A stretch of 64,000 nucleotides of DNA from Spirometra erinaceieuropaei (GCA_902702965.1 CACRXP010000549.1:150898-214897), one strand, 5' to 3'. Positions 24,010 through 35,640 are shown, counted from the first letter of the stretch. Notes: generated from the sequence alone by a model not told the origin. A program made the numbers and translations.

Positions 24010-24330
24010 AAGGTCCGTAAGCGTGTGCTATGCCAGTATCAGCAAACCGTGGCCCTCGCAACCTGCTATGCACTGGCAATTCCCTGACAATTCCTTTCCC
24101 GCGAATGGCCTTCACGACTCTGTCTTGACGCCGGGACTAGGAAGAGGAGGAGAGAGTGTTGTAGATGTAACGCAAGCCTACTATCACTTCAGACTAACTC
24201 ACGCAAATTTTACCGGTCCTGCTCTTACCCTGCAGCGGAACAACCGGTGGACACCGTCGATGACGACGGCCGGACCCTCCTATTGGTTAAATACACATAC
24301 CATCGGCTCTCCTAGGGTCCGACATTAAAG
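24010..24330 (+). repeat. R1 repeat, plus-oriented copy
   Basis: Starts with AGCGTGTGCTATGCC and shares CAGCAAACCGTGGCCCTCGC with 25895-26330, and the GAGGAGGAGAGAGTG...CTATCA block with all copies. It lies about 150 bases before a Merlin element. The 101-codon frame at 24023-24328 is repeat-derived. Its distal part is weakly conserved at protein level with the other copies (Y..RLT.A...VPAL), so R1 may once have encoded protein. Confidence 0.65.
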
Positions 24331-24471
24331 GTGGTTCACAGGCTGTGAAAGGCTGCATGTCTCATAGTGCTTGACTGACTACGTTTGAGATACCAGTATT
24401 TATACGGCCTACCAAAACAGGCAAAGTGCCCGGCCGATCGCTGCCAAGCCTCAACACCGGTTACCTGCGTT

Positions 24472-25270
24472 ATGGCTTGGGTAACAATCGGGAGATGGCA
24501 CCCAAAAAAATCTGTTACCTGGAAATAATACCTTTAACAGTGGACTCAAACGCTTTCAGGTTATATCAGCAGTTGCAGGCCTACTTTCACGCACTACTTG
24601 GACGTTCCCCGACGGCCTAACATTAGCTGGCCGAACGAACATCGTAGGAGGACGATGGTCGCTGTTACCTAACCTTCCCCATTGTTACACTCGTACAGGA
24701 GAATATACGGCATACATTCGCATTATCGCAGTTTATTACGAGACAAAATCACTTGAAAATGGGACAATTCTACACAACATGGAACAGGAACAGTTCACTG
24801 GCATCCGTCAAAGACATGGCATTGAGGCCAAACCAAAGACGATACCGTACTTCGTCTATGTGAGCCCGCACAGCTCGACCACATACAGGGCCTCCTTCAT
24901 GAAGTTCCCTTTTTAGTCTTCTCTAGTATGCCTCAATTCCATTGATGTGCTGGCCGGTGGTAGAATCCTTGACGTTCTTTGAGCGGTTAACAGAGAAATG
25001 TAGATAACCGTCTGAGGGAAGACGATTATACGCCTTCCACTCGTCCGTTACCACAATACCGTCTCTGGCGACCCATTTTGTAATAACGGAACGGAGAGCG
25101 GATCAACTTTAATCATTCATCTGTTCAAATAAGGCTTTCCGTCGGCTAGTATCGTACATCCCGACCAGCCACCACCCATAAAACCCCTATTACCACCTGT
25201 CCCGTAAGACAGGATGCTTTGTTTAGGCGTATTTTTTAGGGTGCCATCTCCCGATTTTTACCATGACTTG
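24472..25270 (-). mobile_element. Merlin-type DNA transposon, copy 2
   Basis: The element spans 24480-25262 and is collinear with the copy at 9520-10309. TIRs start GGTAACAATCGGGAGATGGC (left) and GGTAAAAATCGGGAGATGGC (right, reverse-complemented). Flanks carry an 8-bp direct repeat with one mismatch (ATGGCTTG at 24472-24479, ATGACTTG at 25263-25270), consistent with Merlin 8-9 bp duplications. The minus strand encodes the same transposase remnant with extra substitutions. Both copies share the same internal deletion relative to a full element, so they descend from one non-autonomous source. Confidence 0.85.
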
Positions 25271-25894
25271 CAAGGAGAGAATGATGATACGGGAAAATAG
25301 AAATCAACTTGTTACTACGGAATGCACAACTGAGACCATTCATAGTCGTAGAAAGTATGATAACAAACCTGAAACCTAACCATGAGCATGGTTTAGTCAG
25401 ACCATATGTGGGCTCTGAAGTTTTCTAACCTATGATTACTATGAAGGGATTTCAAGAACTGAGTGCAGAAGTGAATAAGATGCCAACGTTTGCTAAAGAC
25501 CGCCCTTTTTTCCCGGAAGATGATAAGCTGGAGGCGTCTTCCGCATTCCGACCTCGGGAAGTTGGTGATTGCCATTCGTCTGGAACACGCGGTCGACAGT
25601 TCCCGCTGGTACTCGAATAGCCGTAATCAATCAATTATCCACCTTTGCTTCATGATACACTAAAATACCCCACTGAAGTGGGAACGCAACTGTCTCAGTT
25701 TCAAATCGCAAGTCCCGAGAGCCTGGGGTTAGATCTGAATGGCTGTCCATGACATGAAAACCAGAACTGATCCTTAGTCTCATGTAATTCGCACTCAGTG
25801 GGCCCTTAAAACTAGATGCTGGGGTGTGAAGCTCCCAACACTGGTAAACAGGGCGGCGATCTACCCATTATTCCAAGAAATGCAGGTCAAAATG
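25271..25894. other. unassigned, with one short ORF
   Basis: The plus frame 25432-25620 contains MPTFAKDRPFFPEDDKLEAS and looks hydrophilic and protein-like, but the minus strand is open in two frames over the same bases. No splice borders were confirmed. At about 25660-25800 a patch of unclear repeat character (GTTTCAAATCGCAAGTCCC) weakly recalls a pol III B-box. Confidence 0.3.
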
Positions 25895-26330
25895 TCTTTA
25901 AGCGTGTGTTATGCCCGTATCAGCAAACCGTGGCCCTCGCAGACTGGTGTTCGTTGGCAGTTTCCTGACACCTGATTCCCTGTCGGTAGATGCTCTTGCG
26001 CTCCCGTTAGGCATGGTGATGGGCATGCCTGCTCAGTCACCCTCGTCGCTCTGGCCCCCGTTGGGGTGTTGTTATTGTTCCTGTGTGGGCAGGGGGTGTA
26101 GTGGCATGCTTAGGTGCGTCTCCGGCCGCACCCTTCCCCACCTCCGGTTTTCTTGACTCTGTCAGGACACAAGGTCCAGTTGGGAAATGGGTAAGGGAGA
26201 ACGCAGTAGCTGCTGCGCAAGTCTGTTATCGCTACAGGCTGATTTTTGCGCAAGTTACCGTCCCTGCTCTCATCTTGCAGTGGAGCACACAATGGACACC
26301 GTCGAACTTGACGATCGAACTTTCGGGGTT
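25895..26330 (+). repeat. R1 repeat, longest plus copy
   Basis: Carries the R1 head (AGCGTGTGTTATGCCCGTAT) and tail (CAAGTTACCGTCCCTGCTC, TGGAGCACACAATGGACACC), separated by an extra GC-rich stretch of about 170 bases (25980-26150) that is absent from the 24010 copy. The 146-codon minus-strand frame (26110-26550) and the 123-codon plus frame (26083-26454) both run over it and have no recognisable domains. Confidence 0.6.
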
Positions 26331-26599
26331 TTTCGGAGACCTTCCGGCAGAACAATCTTCCCATAGGCTGAAAATACGCCAGGTATACTCTAACGCTTCC
26401 ATAACACCGTCTGCCTACGTAGACAGGCATCTTTTCGAAATCCTTTTTCCGTAGAATTACTGTTATTGTCCGATACGAAGTTTTAGCAGCACCATAAACC
26501 ATTCTTTTCAAAGGAATACGGTGTTGCACACGTGATCGCAGGGCACGCATACATTCGCATTGCTTTGATACTCTCTCTCCCTCATGTGTAACTTCTTTT

Positions 26600-26830
26600 G
26601 GGTGAGTGGTCTGCGCTCACGATGCACGTCCTTCATTCAGGGGTAATTTGCTCGACTGCAAATGCCGTCATTTCGGTCGTCGTTAAGGACGATGTCCTCA
26701 GTAAAGTGGGCAGGGGAGCGGAGTGTTGAATAGTTTATGAAGATAGTAGATTTGTGCAACATCTGTCGCACTGTCTCTTCCCCCTCATCCTACTGGCGTG
26801 CGGATGGCAAGGCCGGCTTATAAAGGCCGC
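26600..26830 (-). repeat. R1 repeat, inverted partner
   Basis: The reverse complement resembles the tail half of R1 (GAGGGGGAAGAGACAGTGCG, then CTACTATCTTCATAAACTAT and AGGACATCGTCCT). Together with the plus copy at 25895-26330 it forms an inverted pair about 270 bases apart. Confidence 0.45.
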
Positions 26831-27179
26831 ACACGGGATCCGACGCGGTGGCTAGCAAAGCTACGCGTAATAGACACGCCTGGTCGGAGCACGGCTGGCT
26901 GGGCTCTAACAAAAAAGGGGTAGCTCGGATCGCAGTCCAGTAAGATTACCATAGAGGCCTTTATATGATGGGTGATGCCTGTTATTTAATGGGCAAAATG
27001 TCGCCTGGCATGCCCTTATCTGGCCAACTATTCTTCCAGCGCATACTACTCTGGGAATAGTCTAACCCAGACACTTAACCTCTTCATTGCGGCTTTACAT
27101 TTCACCGAGAAAGAGTGCTCATCAGATCAGGCCTTCTCTCTCTATTTCTCTCTATCTAAACGGTGGAATCTATTTATAA
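26831..27179. other. spacer with CT-rich simple repeat
   Basis: A CTCTCT-type tract lies at about 27133-27157, just before the truncated 5' end of the Penelope-like element. No gene. Confidence 0.5.
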
Positions 27180-27196
27180 TGTAAGCAAATGTCATC

Positions 27197-28276
27197 TTTT
27201 GCACCTGGGCCCGGTATGTGGATGATACATTCGTCGTTATCAAAGAACATTTGAATGCGGTCTTTCCGGACATAGAATTTACGATGGAGGCGGAAGAGAA
27301 CAACCAGGTGGTCTTCTTGGATGTCCTTGAATGACGCAAAGATTGTGGTTAAATAAAGACCAAAGTGTTCAGGAAAACGATAAACTCGATGAAAGTATTG
27401 AATTTCAACAGCAACCACCAAATAAGCCACAAACGCAGTTGTGTAAGGACGCTCTATCGGCGTGTCGAAACGCACTGCGGTGAGCCGGAAGACAAGATCG
27501 CCGAACTACAATACCTCCGACGGGTATTCAAAGCCATTGGCTATCCGCGCAACTTTGTCAACCGGCGCATACGCAAAGGAGAGAAAGGGCCTAATCGCAC
27601 GGACACCAAATTTTGGCGAGCGCTTCCGCATGTGAAGAACGTTTCGGAAGCTGTCGGTCGTCTTCTCGTTCCACTTGAGGTTGGAGTTGCACACAGACAG
27701 GAAGCAGCCATCAGGTGTCCGCGAATGAAACCGGAAGACCCACTGACACGGCTAGAATTGTCTGGAGTCGTTTATCGGATCTGGTGTAGTTGCGGACAAG
27801 GTAACTACGTCGGAGAAACCGGAAGACAGCTCTGAACGAGAGTGGCCGAACACGCGGCAGCGGTGCGCAGAAATGACGCCAGCTCTCAAGTTGCGGTTCC
27901 TTCGACGAGATCCAGCTCCACATTCAACTTCGACGAGACCGAAATTCTCGCAAAAGGTGACAACCGCGTGAGCCAAGAGCTGCACGAGTCATGCTTTACT
28001 GGCCCACAGTCAATTAACAAGTGCAATGAACTTCGCATTTCATACTCGGTGCTGAGACTTCGGCTAGGCGGGATAATTGGCCATGCTAAGAGCGCACAGT
28101 TGAACGCTTTTCCCAACGCCAGGGTCGGTGGATCAGATGTTCGAGCAATCATCACACCAACATCAACGCACCTGATGAGATTGCAGCGATTAAGGACGCA
28201 AATGTCGGCCATCAAACTGTCATCACACAAGTGCAATGATCCCATTGATGAAGGGAGGGGCCTTGAACATTCATAG
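27197..28276 (+). pseudogene. Penelope-like RT/GIY-YIG polyprotein, broken
   Basis: The RT piece runs from 27197 to a TGA at 27332-27334 (YVDD at 27215-27226, FLDVL near the end). After a frame change the frame beginning at 27365 stays open for 156 codons through RTLYRRVETHCGEPEDKIAE, with the GIY-YIG core VVYRIWCSCGQGNYVGETGR at about 27767-27826. A TGA at 27833-27835, probably from CGA by C-to-T change, interrupts the domain. The same frame then continues (TRVAEHAAAVRRNDASSQ) to a TAG at 28274-28276. The Arg of TRVAEH after the stop corresponds to the conserved basic residue of the nuclease. One nonsense change and at least one frameshift make it inactive. Confidence 0.85.
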
Positions 28277-28360
28277 GTACATATGCAGTAGCATCCTGTA
28301 TGCGACTGCATCCTATAAATACCGCAGCCCCTTGTGCATGAACCGCCCATTTCTGCTTTT

Positions 28361-28402
28361 GCCTCTGATGATGATTTCGCGCAGGAATGCGAAACGTCAG
28401 GC
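28361..28402 (+). ncRNA. type I hammerhead ribozyme motif of the Penelope-like element
   Basis: Stem I is GCCT (28361-28364) paired with AGGC (28399-28402). The core CTGATGA is at 28365-28371. Stem II pairs ATTTC (28374-28378) with GGAAT (28384-28388, one G-T pair) around a GCGCA loop. GAAAC is at 28391-28395 and the GTC cleavage triplet at 28396-28398. Stem III is minimal (C-G), as reported for hammerheads in Penelope-like elements, which work best as dimers. Penelope-like elements are known to carry such motifs. The distal base pairs of stem II next to the core look mismatched, so activity is uncertain. Confidence 0.6.
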
Positions 28403-28445
28403 TAATAAGGCTCCTGTCCCAGCGATCGTGTCTTCTTCTTCATGA

Positions 28446-31355
28446 CTGATTCCTGAAACTCGTTGCTTTGATTCTATTGACAATTCAGTGCTCCGGCCTA
28501 TGGACAAGCATCCGCATAAATTATCCCTACAAGTCGTAAAGCGACTGTAAAAAGTGTAGTTTGAGTGCATGGCATGGAGGATTTCGTTCTTCTCACCTTT
28601 CAGGGCAGGGTCCAAAGCAAGCAGAAAAAAAGTAGCAAACTCACGAACTAAAAAGATTTAACCGCAAAAGAGAATGTTCGCTGGACAAATTGAGTAAAAA
28701 CAGCACTTAACCCTGCTTTGCAGTCCACAGCCACAACGTGTCGATGACACCGCACGCTGACAGATGGCAGAACACCTGAATTCACCAGGGACTTAAATGT
28801 GCATCGTTTTTTATTAATCATTTTCACGATTTTCCATCGTTTCGCAGCCCTCTGAAAGAACCTGGTAAACGTCAAAATGTTTCAGTACGGCAGCGCGAGA
28901 TGTTACACACTCTCCTCTATTCAGGGATTAGCCCGAGTTGAGTAAGGCATGGGAACGAGGCAGAATAAATCCACTCCACGGGCTACCTGCTGAATCGATC
29001 TATTCCACATGTAGGCGAAAAACCGTCGTTTCAAACAAAATCCCCCTTATAAATTTTAATAGCTTAATTTAGATCCGTGACCACTACTCTAAAGATAGTC
29101 AACGTTTTGGTTTTTGACGATTTTTAATTGGTTCATCGTAAGCAGCGAAACCTACTGCTCTCCGGGCAACGCAGCACTGACTCTCGGTTGAATGTGTTAG
29201 AAAGAGGGTGAACTACACTGCATCTGTCGCGTAGGCCCAGTAACACAAATGGTCAAGATGTCCGGAGACGGTTTCGGCCTCCCGACTGACATGACTGATC
29301 TTCGCGTTTAGCCGTGGGAGGGCATTTCAGGTAAAGGCGACTTTCATTTCCCTCCCAAAACGACAGTACTATGCAAAACGGCATGTTGTCAGTAATTTAG
29401 GTCTGTTTGTAAATCCACGGGATGAGGGCATTGACCTGTCAACAGCAAACATCCTTGATGCAGCCTTAGTTCGACATGTTGGTTCCAAGTCTCGTCGGTC
29501 GAGGAAAATATGTGCGGTATGCTTTAGAACTTGCTCGTCGCAGGACTGAATGGCCCTAACAACAGGACAAATAATGCAGTTAAAACACTTTTTAAAATAC
29601 ATTTTATGCCAAAGGATTTGCGAGTTCGTGATCAGAGTGGCAATACAAATATTTTGTCTCAATTTTATCAAGGTATTATTATCAGTACCACTACCGGAAA
29701 AATGTTTAGGCAGCTGCTGCTAACTAGGCCAATGATTTTAAATTAACAGCAACATACAAAATTTGTTGTTTGCCAGCTTCCAAAATCTGGTTAATGATAT
29801 GCTGGACCATGAATAATACCATTAGACTGCACGTCGGCTCAAAAAAACATGTTCAAGCGCAATTATTTGATTTATTATGTAATCTGTACATGTATAAGTT
29901 CCACAATTTCCTTTTTGAAGTGTTAAAGAGAAAAGACGCTATTAGTGTCGAACAGCGGAAACAGGGATAGCGACAAAATATGGATGTAAATATTTTTTTA
30001 GAAATATTATATGTTAAGAGAACTATAGAGATAAGTCTGAGCACATAAAGCGACTATGTCCGTTATATACTTTTTCGTCTTCATTTTAATCACGGTTTTC
30101 AACATGCAGCTGGAACGTGCTGGCAAAGCGGAAATGTGGGGTTTAATATCGCCAATAATTGACAGATTGGACTTCTAGATTAGAACACTATTTTCACTCA
30201 GAAAAGTTACTATTTCTGAAAGAATTTATTCGAGATAGCCACTAATCAGAACAAATGCGAACCTTTGAAAACGTCTTTCAACGCGGCGCGGATAGAACCA
30301 AAAGAGAATTTGGCAACCGTTTGGACCATGTGACGCATTTGGGATCAAAAGTACTATTAAAAGTAAAACACTGTCGATGGCTTTATAATATGGCGTTTTT
30401 CTGAACGCAAGTTCAAAGAGAAGGTCAGTCTAAGGGGTTTTGTGTCGTTTTCTAAATTTCGAAATCCAAAATCGCGCTGATCCGCAAGGTGCGTGACAGA
30501 GTATATTCTGAATAAGTCAGTCTTTCAATAGGCAGTTGCTTGCGAACTGCACGCAACGTGCTGTCTACCAGTTTTTGTGGTTATGCATTTTTTTCACGCA
30601 CATTAAAATTTGTATGAAAGTTGAGCAAGCGATTAGTGGTCTGTAGGCCTGCTAAAATGTTTATTTACGATAATGTCACGTAGACACTTGCCTGCGGTCC
30701 TGATGGTGTTTTGAGTCCATGCGATTTTAAATTTCGGCCTCGTCATAATACATCATGAGGACCTGAAAAGATGAAGTACTCAACTTAATTCTTGTTTGAC
30801 TCTAGTCTTTTTCTTTTTTCGACGAAAGTGTTGGGCGTCGAAGTTATCTCAGCAGACATTAAAGAAAGAAATTACTGTGGTCAGTATTCTGCTGTATCTA
30901 AAGCCAAAAACTTAAGTAAATATTTATATTTGGCCGACATTTTGTATTAAAAAGGTACCACGATTATTCATTTACTAAAATGACCTTGAATAAGTGGAAG
31001 ACTATCGCAGTTTATTAACTTTACCTTTGCTGACGGTAGAATACCGCTGCTCAAAGCTATATTTACATCCCCAGTGTGCATCAGCGCCTTCACATGCTCC
31101 TGTGGGACAGGTTATATTGATCGAACAACTAGGCGTCTCCAGCCCACTGGTGGCTCACTTGGTTGGCAGCGGTTACCGGGTAGATGTCACCCAAACAGTC
31201 CAAGTCATCTATAAAGTGTCATCGAGACACTCCAAGTTCCTGTGTTAGCGAACACTTGCGACGACAGTGGCAATACGGATAGCCGACCCTGCCTTGTGCT
31301 CGCATAAAGCGTTTGTACGAGCGGTAAGGATTCACTGGGCAAAGATAAACATGCA
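28446..31355. other. gene-poor stretch with a few weak ORFs
   Basis: No repeats of the families seen elsewhere. The plus frame 29770-29970 follows an acceptor-like TTGTTTGCCAG and reads HVQAQLFDLLCNLYMYKFHN then EVLKRKDAISVEQRKQ, which is exon-like but starts in a different frame from nearby open sequence. The plus frame 30994-31248 and minus frames 28648-28875 and 29369-29671 have no support. No RNA gene seen. Confidence 0.35.
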
Positions 31356-32221
31356 TACAGTGAGTGACCGATCTCATGAAATGTTGGCTGAAATTCTGAA
31401 ATGCGTTTCCGATTAAGAAGGATTACTTGGTCGCGATTGTAATACTCGGTAAAAAATGACTATTTAATTAGCATGCATTTTTCCCACTGATTTTCGATGG
31501 TCTTGCAAATTCAAATATATTTTACAGAAATCATAAAGAAAAATATGCTTTCTTTTAGTTAATCAATAGAGAATCACGTCTGTTTTATATTTTATAATCA
31601 AAGAAGAAGCATAAGTAGGTTTTAAAAAGTTTTCTAATTACCGAATAATATGGAGCATGATCATTCTTTGCAGTGGCGCTTAGTGATTTCACTCTACAAG
31701 ATGCATGCGTTCCCCGTAAAGAAAATCAGGTATTTTTCTATGCCATTAAAGAGAATTAATACAGAGTCAATAAAACTTTGCAATGGATGCGGACCATGTT
31801 GTACGTTTCATGAGGAGCAGTGGTAAACAGCCAGATACGATGCTATGTGATTGGACATTTTGCGGTGTTAAAAGTCTCATAATGAGAAACTTCTTTAAAA
31901 CCTAATTATACTCCTTTCTTAAGTATAAGATATATAAAATACGTGATTTTCTATTGATTGACTAAAAGAAAGCATATTTTTGTTTATGGTTTCTGTAAAA
32001 TATATTTGAATTTGCAAGATCATCGAAAATCAATGGGAAAAATGCTTGCTAATTAAGTAGTCATTTTTTACCGAGCACGATTTCTACAGGAGATTGAAAA
32101 GAAGTGCATTTAAAAGCCGACATCCTACCGAGTCCGAAATGTTATAATAGTGTGCCACAAGATAATCAGTATTGCAACTGCAAACAAGTAATCCTTCTTA
32201 ATCGAAAACGCATTTCAGAAT
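31356..32221. mobile_element. foldback MITE, subfamily B, copy 3, cut by an assembly gap
   Basis: Begins TACAGTGAGTGACCGATCTC. The left arm lacks about 100 bases between the TACT and GTAAAAAATGAC modules compared with copy 1. The unique spacer (CATTTCATGAGGAGCAGTGG) is shared with the copy at 15027-16024, showing that the spacer belongs to the subfamily. The right arm runs into Ns at 32222, within 40-50 bases of the expected end. Confidence 0.85.
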
Positions 32222-32739
32222 NNNNNNNNNNNNNNNNNNNNNNNNNNNNNNNNNNNNNNNNNNNNNNNNNNNNNNNNNNNNNNNNNNNNNNNNNNNNNNN
32301 NNNNNNNNNNNNNNNNNNNNNNNNNNNNNNNNNNNNNNNNNNNNNNNNNNNNNNNNNNNNNNNNNNNNNNNNNNNNNNNNNNNNNNNNNNNNNNNNNNNN
32401 NNNNNNNNNNNNNNNNNNNNNNNNNNNNNNNNNNNNNNNNNNNNNNNNNNNNNNNNNNNNNNNNNNNNNNNNNNNNNNNNNNNNNNNNNNNNNNNNNNNN
32501 NNNNNNNNNNNNNNNNNNNNNNNNNNNNNNNNNNNNNNNNNNNNNNNNNNNNNNNNNNNNNNNNNNNNNNNNNNNNNNNNNNNNNNNNNNNNNNNNNNNN
32601 NNNNNNNNNNNNNNNNNNNNNNNNNNNNNNNNNNNNNNNNNNNNNNNNNNNNNNNNNNNNNNNNNNNNNNNNNNNNNNNNNNNNNNNNNNNNNNNNNNNN
32701 NNNNNNNNNNNNNNNNNNNNNNNNNNNNNNNNNNNNNNN
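32222..32739. other. assembly gap (518 N)
   Basis: Unresolved bases. The gap starts inside the right arm of a foldback element, and the sequence after it (GCATTTTTAAAAGTTCCTTT, then CACCAAACATTTTTACAGGA) loosely recalls a family end, so another foldback copy may be hidden here. ORFs reported across the Ns are meaningless. Confidence 0.95.
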
Positions 32740-32976
32740 AACTTAACGCATTTTTAAAAGTTCCTTTTAAGATATCACCAAACATTTTTACAGGAAACCA
32801 GCACCGAGTCGGTATTTCAGAATGGGATCTACTTCAGTATGCGATAATTTGCCTGCCTAAAAACCCACATGCCAATCCATTCAAAATATTTGTCTCATGA
32901 TGTCGTGAAAAAGTTAAATATGCTCATGCAAATAATATATTTCAAGCGGAAGATTTAACAGAAACTGTCTGCCCAC

Positions 32977-33108
32977 CTTCCTCAAGCTCGGCTGCATGGT
33001 ACGTTTCAGAGAAAAAAGTTCTTTAAAAAGTTCTCGGATAACGCCTTTGGTTTGTCTCTGTCGATATGAATTAGTTGTTTTTAAACACAAGGCTTCCTCT
33101 TCCAGCAT
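32977..33108 (-). CDS. minus-strand exon candidate, unrecognised
   Basis: On the minus strand an acceptor (CACGTGTCTAG) ends at 33109. It is followed by exactly 44 codons beginning MLEEEALCLKTTNSYRQRQT and ending MQPSLRK, then a donor GTGGGC. The phase is 0 at both ends. The peptide is charged and probably helical. The next minus-strand frame upstream (33329-33123) is not convincingly coding. No family recognised. If real, it belongs to a gene on the strand opposite gene X. The acceptor lacks a strong pyrimidine tract. Confidence 0.35.
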
Positions 33109-35094
33109 CTAGACACGTGACATCAAAAGTTACAAATATATGCGGCTTTCAGACAATAGTTTGGTGAGAAACTGTTCTTTTTAGGAATGGTATCCAGGCC
33201 TGGGGCAGCAAGAAACCTAAAAATCAGTAATTTGGCAATATGAAATTGGACAGAAAAGTAAACAACCCCTATATCGGGATAAAATGACTTTTTAGAGGCG
33301 ATTGAACACCTGAGCATCCAGTTTTGCAACGGACGCCCTATTGTTAAACACCTGAGTACTTCTTATAAAACAATGCAAGGAACAATTAACTTGCATCTTT
33401 AACCAGTTAAGTGGGTCTTTTACAGTCTTATCTGCGCAGACACTTGGATTAGGGAACACATGTTCGATGGCATGATGCAGGCAATTTTAACAAAATGCGT
33501 AAAAGGGGCCCTCCGAGGGACTGCTAAGGGCATGCTTGATATAGAAATTTCGACCAATTCGGCAAAATTTCAGTTTTGTCGTAAGTCGCAAAGAAGGGAC
33601 AATAGTCTACCACCATAACTTTCTTCTTTGTTATTCGTGTCGGTCAGCAGATATGGTTTTTGCACATTTGTTGTTTTATCCTGCAGGGCTGCTTAAAAAT
33701 AACACCACATTTCATTGAATCCCCCTTTCCGACAGGGCAATCTCTAAACACGTTTGCACAGGCCATGTGCCTATTCACGTTCTCTTTCCGTAATACGGGC
33801 GGCTTTTATTGCGGATACAACGAAAACGCGCACGTTTCCCTTTAATCACCGATGCATCTATCCGACTGTCTGCAGATCTGAGTTGATTGCAATTTTTATG
33901 CACATGCCATGGAATTTGTTTGCCAAAAAACCACATAAATTTCAAATAAGACGATTTGGTTCGTGTAGCTCTATGGTTGCATATGATCTCGTTGATTGTC
34001 GTATTTTGTTACGATTTTTCAATCTGAAATCATAAATTGCTGAAGCAGCGACCGGGCAGGCTCCTTTAATTCTAGATAGTGTAAGGTTTATTATTTGACA
34101 AGGTATTTAAAGCGTTGTGCTTTAATTCGATCAGCGTACGCAAGATTGTTTTTACGTTTAAAATGTTTTGACAAATTAAGTCTTCATAAGCAAATTATTT
34201 TGCTGAATTTCTGCGTGCAAAAGAAGTTAAATGCTGTGGATACATTATAAAGATTGAGAGGGAGTTGTTCAGATTTGCATATCTTGTCAAACATTCCATT
34301 ACGCACCCCCTGAGTACACAAAGCATCTGTTTGATATTACTTCGACTGCATTCTAACACCGATGAATTTTCCAGAATGCTTTTACCCTTTCGCAAATTGA
34401 ACTCGACAAACATTTCTTTTTGAAAATGCACTTACCTGCCCTATTTACTACCGGCAGACATTAGAAAGCTAGAGGCGACGACAAAAGGGTTATTTTGGGT
34501 TTATTCGCGCCTTTTTTAAAGATAAATGTTTTGACTCGTACTTCCACAACCAAGGACAATCTCCGCCACCTGTCTTGTTAGGAGAAGATTTAAAAAATTA
34601 AGAATTAAAGCTGAAATGTATTACTTCCATTTGGCATATTAAGAGGTATGAAAATCAAAAAGATGTTCTCGAGAAACACAGCTAACTAGAAAATTTACTC
34701 ATCTGTATTTCGCAGGACTAACTCTTCGTCCTGAAGTAAAAGGGTTTTGCTACAGAGTACATGGGACGCTCTCCGCATCAGACTGCTTCTAGACGTCTCT
34801 TCCTGACATGCTCTTTTCAATGCTCCTCATGCAAAAAGATTGGCCGTTAGTAGAAAGTTGAAATCGCAGCGTATTTAAGCTTTGTTCCATTTTTGAGGGT
34901 TCCTATTTACTCAATACAAACTATAGGCCGATAATTTTGAAGAATTTTTAAATTCTGAGCATATCGAACGCTTTTAGGTTCAAAACTTTTTTATATACAT
35001 TGTCAGTGTATATGCGTACTGTAAATGACTATTTCATGTTAATGGAAGCCTCTATGCAGATAGGAGATGAGCGCAAGAATTTAAGAATTGCAAA
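33109..35094. other. gene-poor stretch
   Basis: Short frames on both strands (33660-34035 plus, 34195-34431 minus) lack borders or a second copy. Nothing repetitive recognised. Ends where the 6-kb tandem duplication starts. Confidence 0.4.
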
Positions 35095-35497
35095 AAAACT
35101 TTTACCTTCAGCGCTGGTAGTCAAGCGTACAGAACCAGTAATCACATTTTCAAAGTCTTTTGAAATCTCCGTTCATTTGACTTTCAAAGCCCTTCTGTTT
35201 GCGGCAACGTCAGAGCATGAGAGCCGTCGCAAATACAAAAAATAATTAATTTAACAAAAAGGACAGTAGAGTAAAGTTTCATGCTTAAGATTAAAAATAG
35301 CGGCCTCTCGCCGCTAAACACAAGGGGCAATCTAAATTTTTTTAATCTTCTCAGAAAGCAATGCGTTAATTTAAAAACCTTCCAGGTTCGGCAGGATAGC
35401 TGATGCTTCAGCAGAATAGCTGCACAATATCCCTAAGACGCCGGCGGGTATCCAGTAGTATACGCATTTCGCGTGATTTTTAACACAGGCAGCACAG

Positions 35498-35640
35498 GTG
35501 ATAGCTAAATTTGTTGACATTTGCTTCGCTGGTATTCCGCCTTTACAAGATGAAGATGTAAAAAAACACACATGGAACGCTGATGAGATCTCTGACCTGC
35601 CAAACCTCTTGCAGGCTTGTCATGCATCAACAAGATATCA
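35498..35640 (+). CDS. exon a, unit 1 copy
   Basis: After the acceptor TTTTTAACACAGGCAGCACAG the frame reads VIAKFVDICFAGIPPLQDED, then KKHTWNADEISDLPNLLQ. It is the duplicate of 41464-41606. Compared with that copy several third-position changes are silent and most amino-acid changes are mild (K/R, F/L), which supports coding. At the end of LLQ this copy has GCTTGT where unit 2 has GTTTGT, and at the alternative border it has CA|GTGTGC instead of CA|GTAAAG, so its donor is weaker. Protein family unknown. Confidence 0.5.

Larger units (their letters stand above)
27180..28445 (+). mobile_element. 5'-truncated Penelope-like retroelement (RT + GIY-YIG)
   Basis: The retained order is: end of a reverse transcriptase with RYVDDTFVVI at about 27212-27241, a linker region, a GIY-YIG endonuclease domain, a 3' non-coding tail, and a hammerhead ribozyme motif. 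RT followed by a C-terminal GIY-YIG domain is diagnostic of Penelope-like elements. The first two thirds of the RT are missing, so this is a dead copy. Wording of the protein resembles, from memory, abundant copies in tapeworm genomes. Confidence 0.85.

Noticed and set aside
26110..26550. 146-codon minus-strand ORF
   Set aside because: It runs antisense across the R1 repeat, has no recognisable domain, and the plus strand is open over much of it too.
27886..28350. 154-codon minus-strand ORF
   Set aside because: It is the antisense shadow of the GIY-YIG part of the Penelope-like element, whose plus frame has clear family motifs.
32104..32785. Long ORFs spanning the first N gap (217 and 195 codons)
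   Set aside because: Almost all residues are undefined; the frame is an artefact of reading through Ns.
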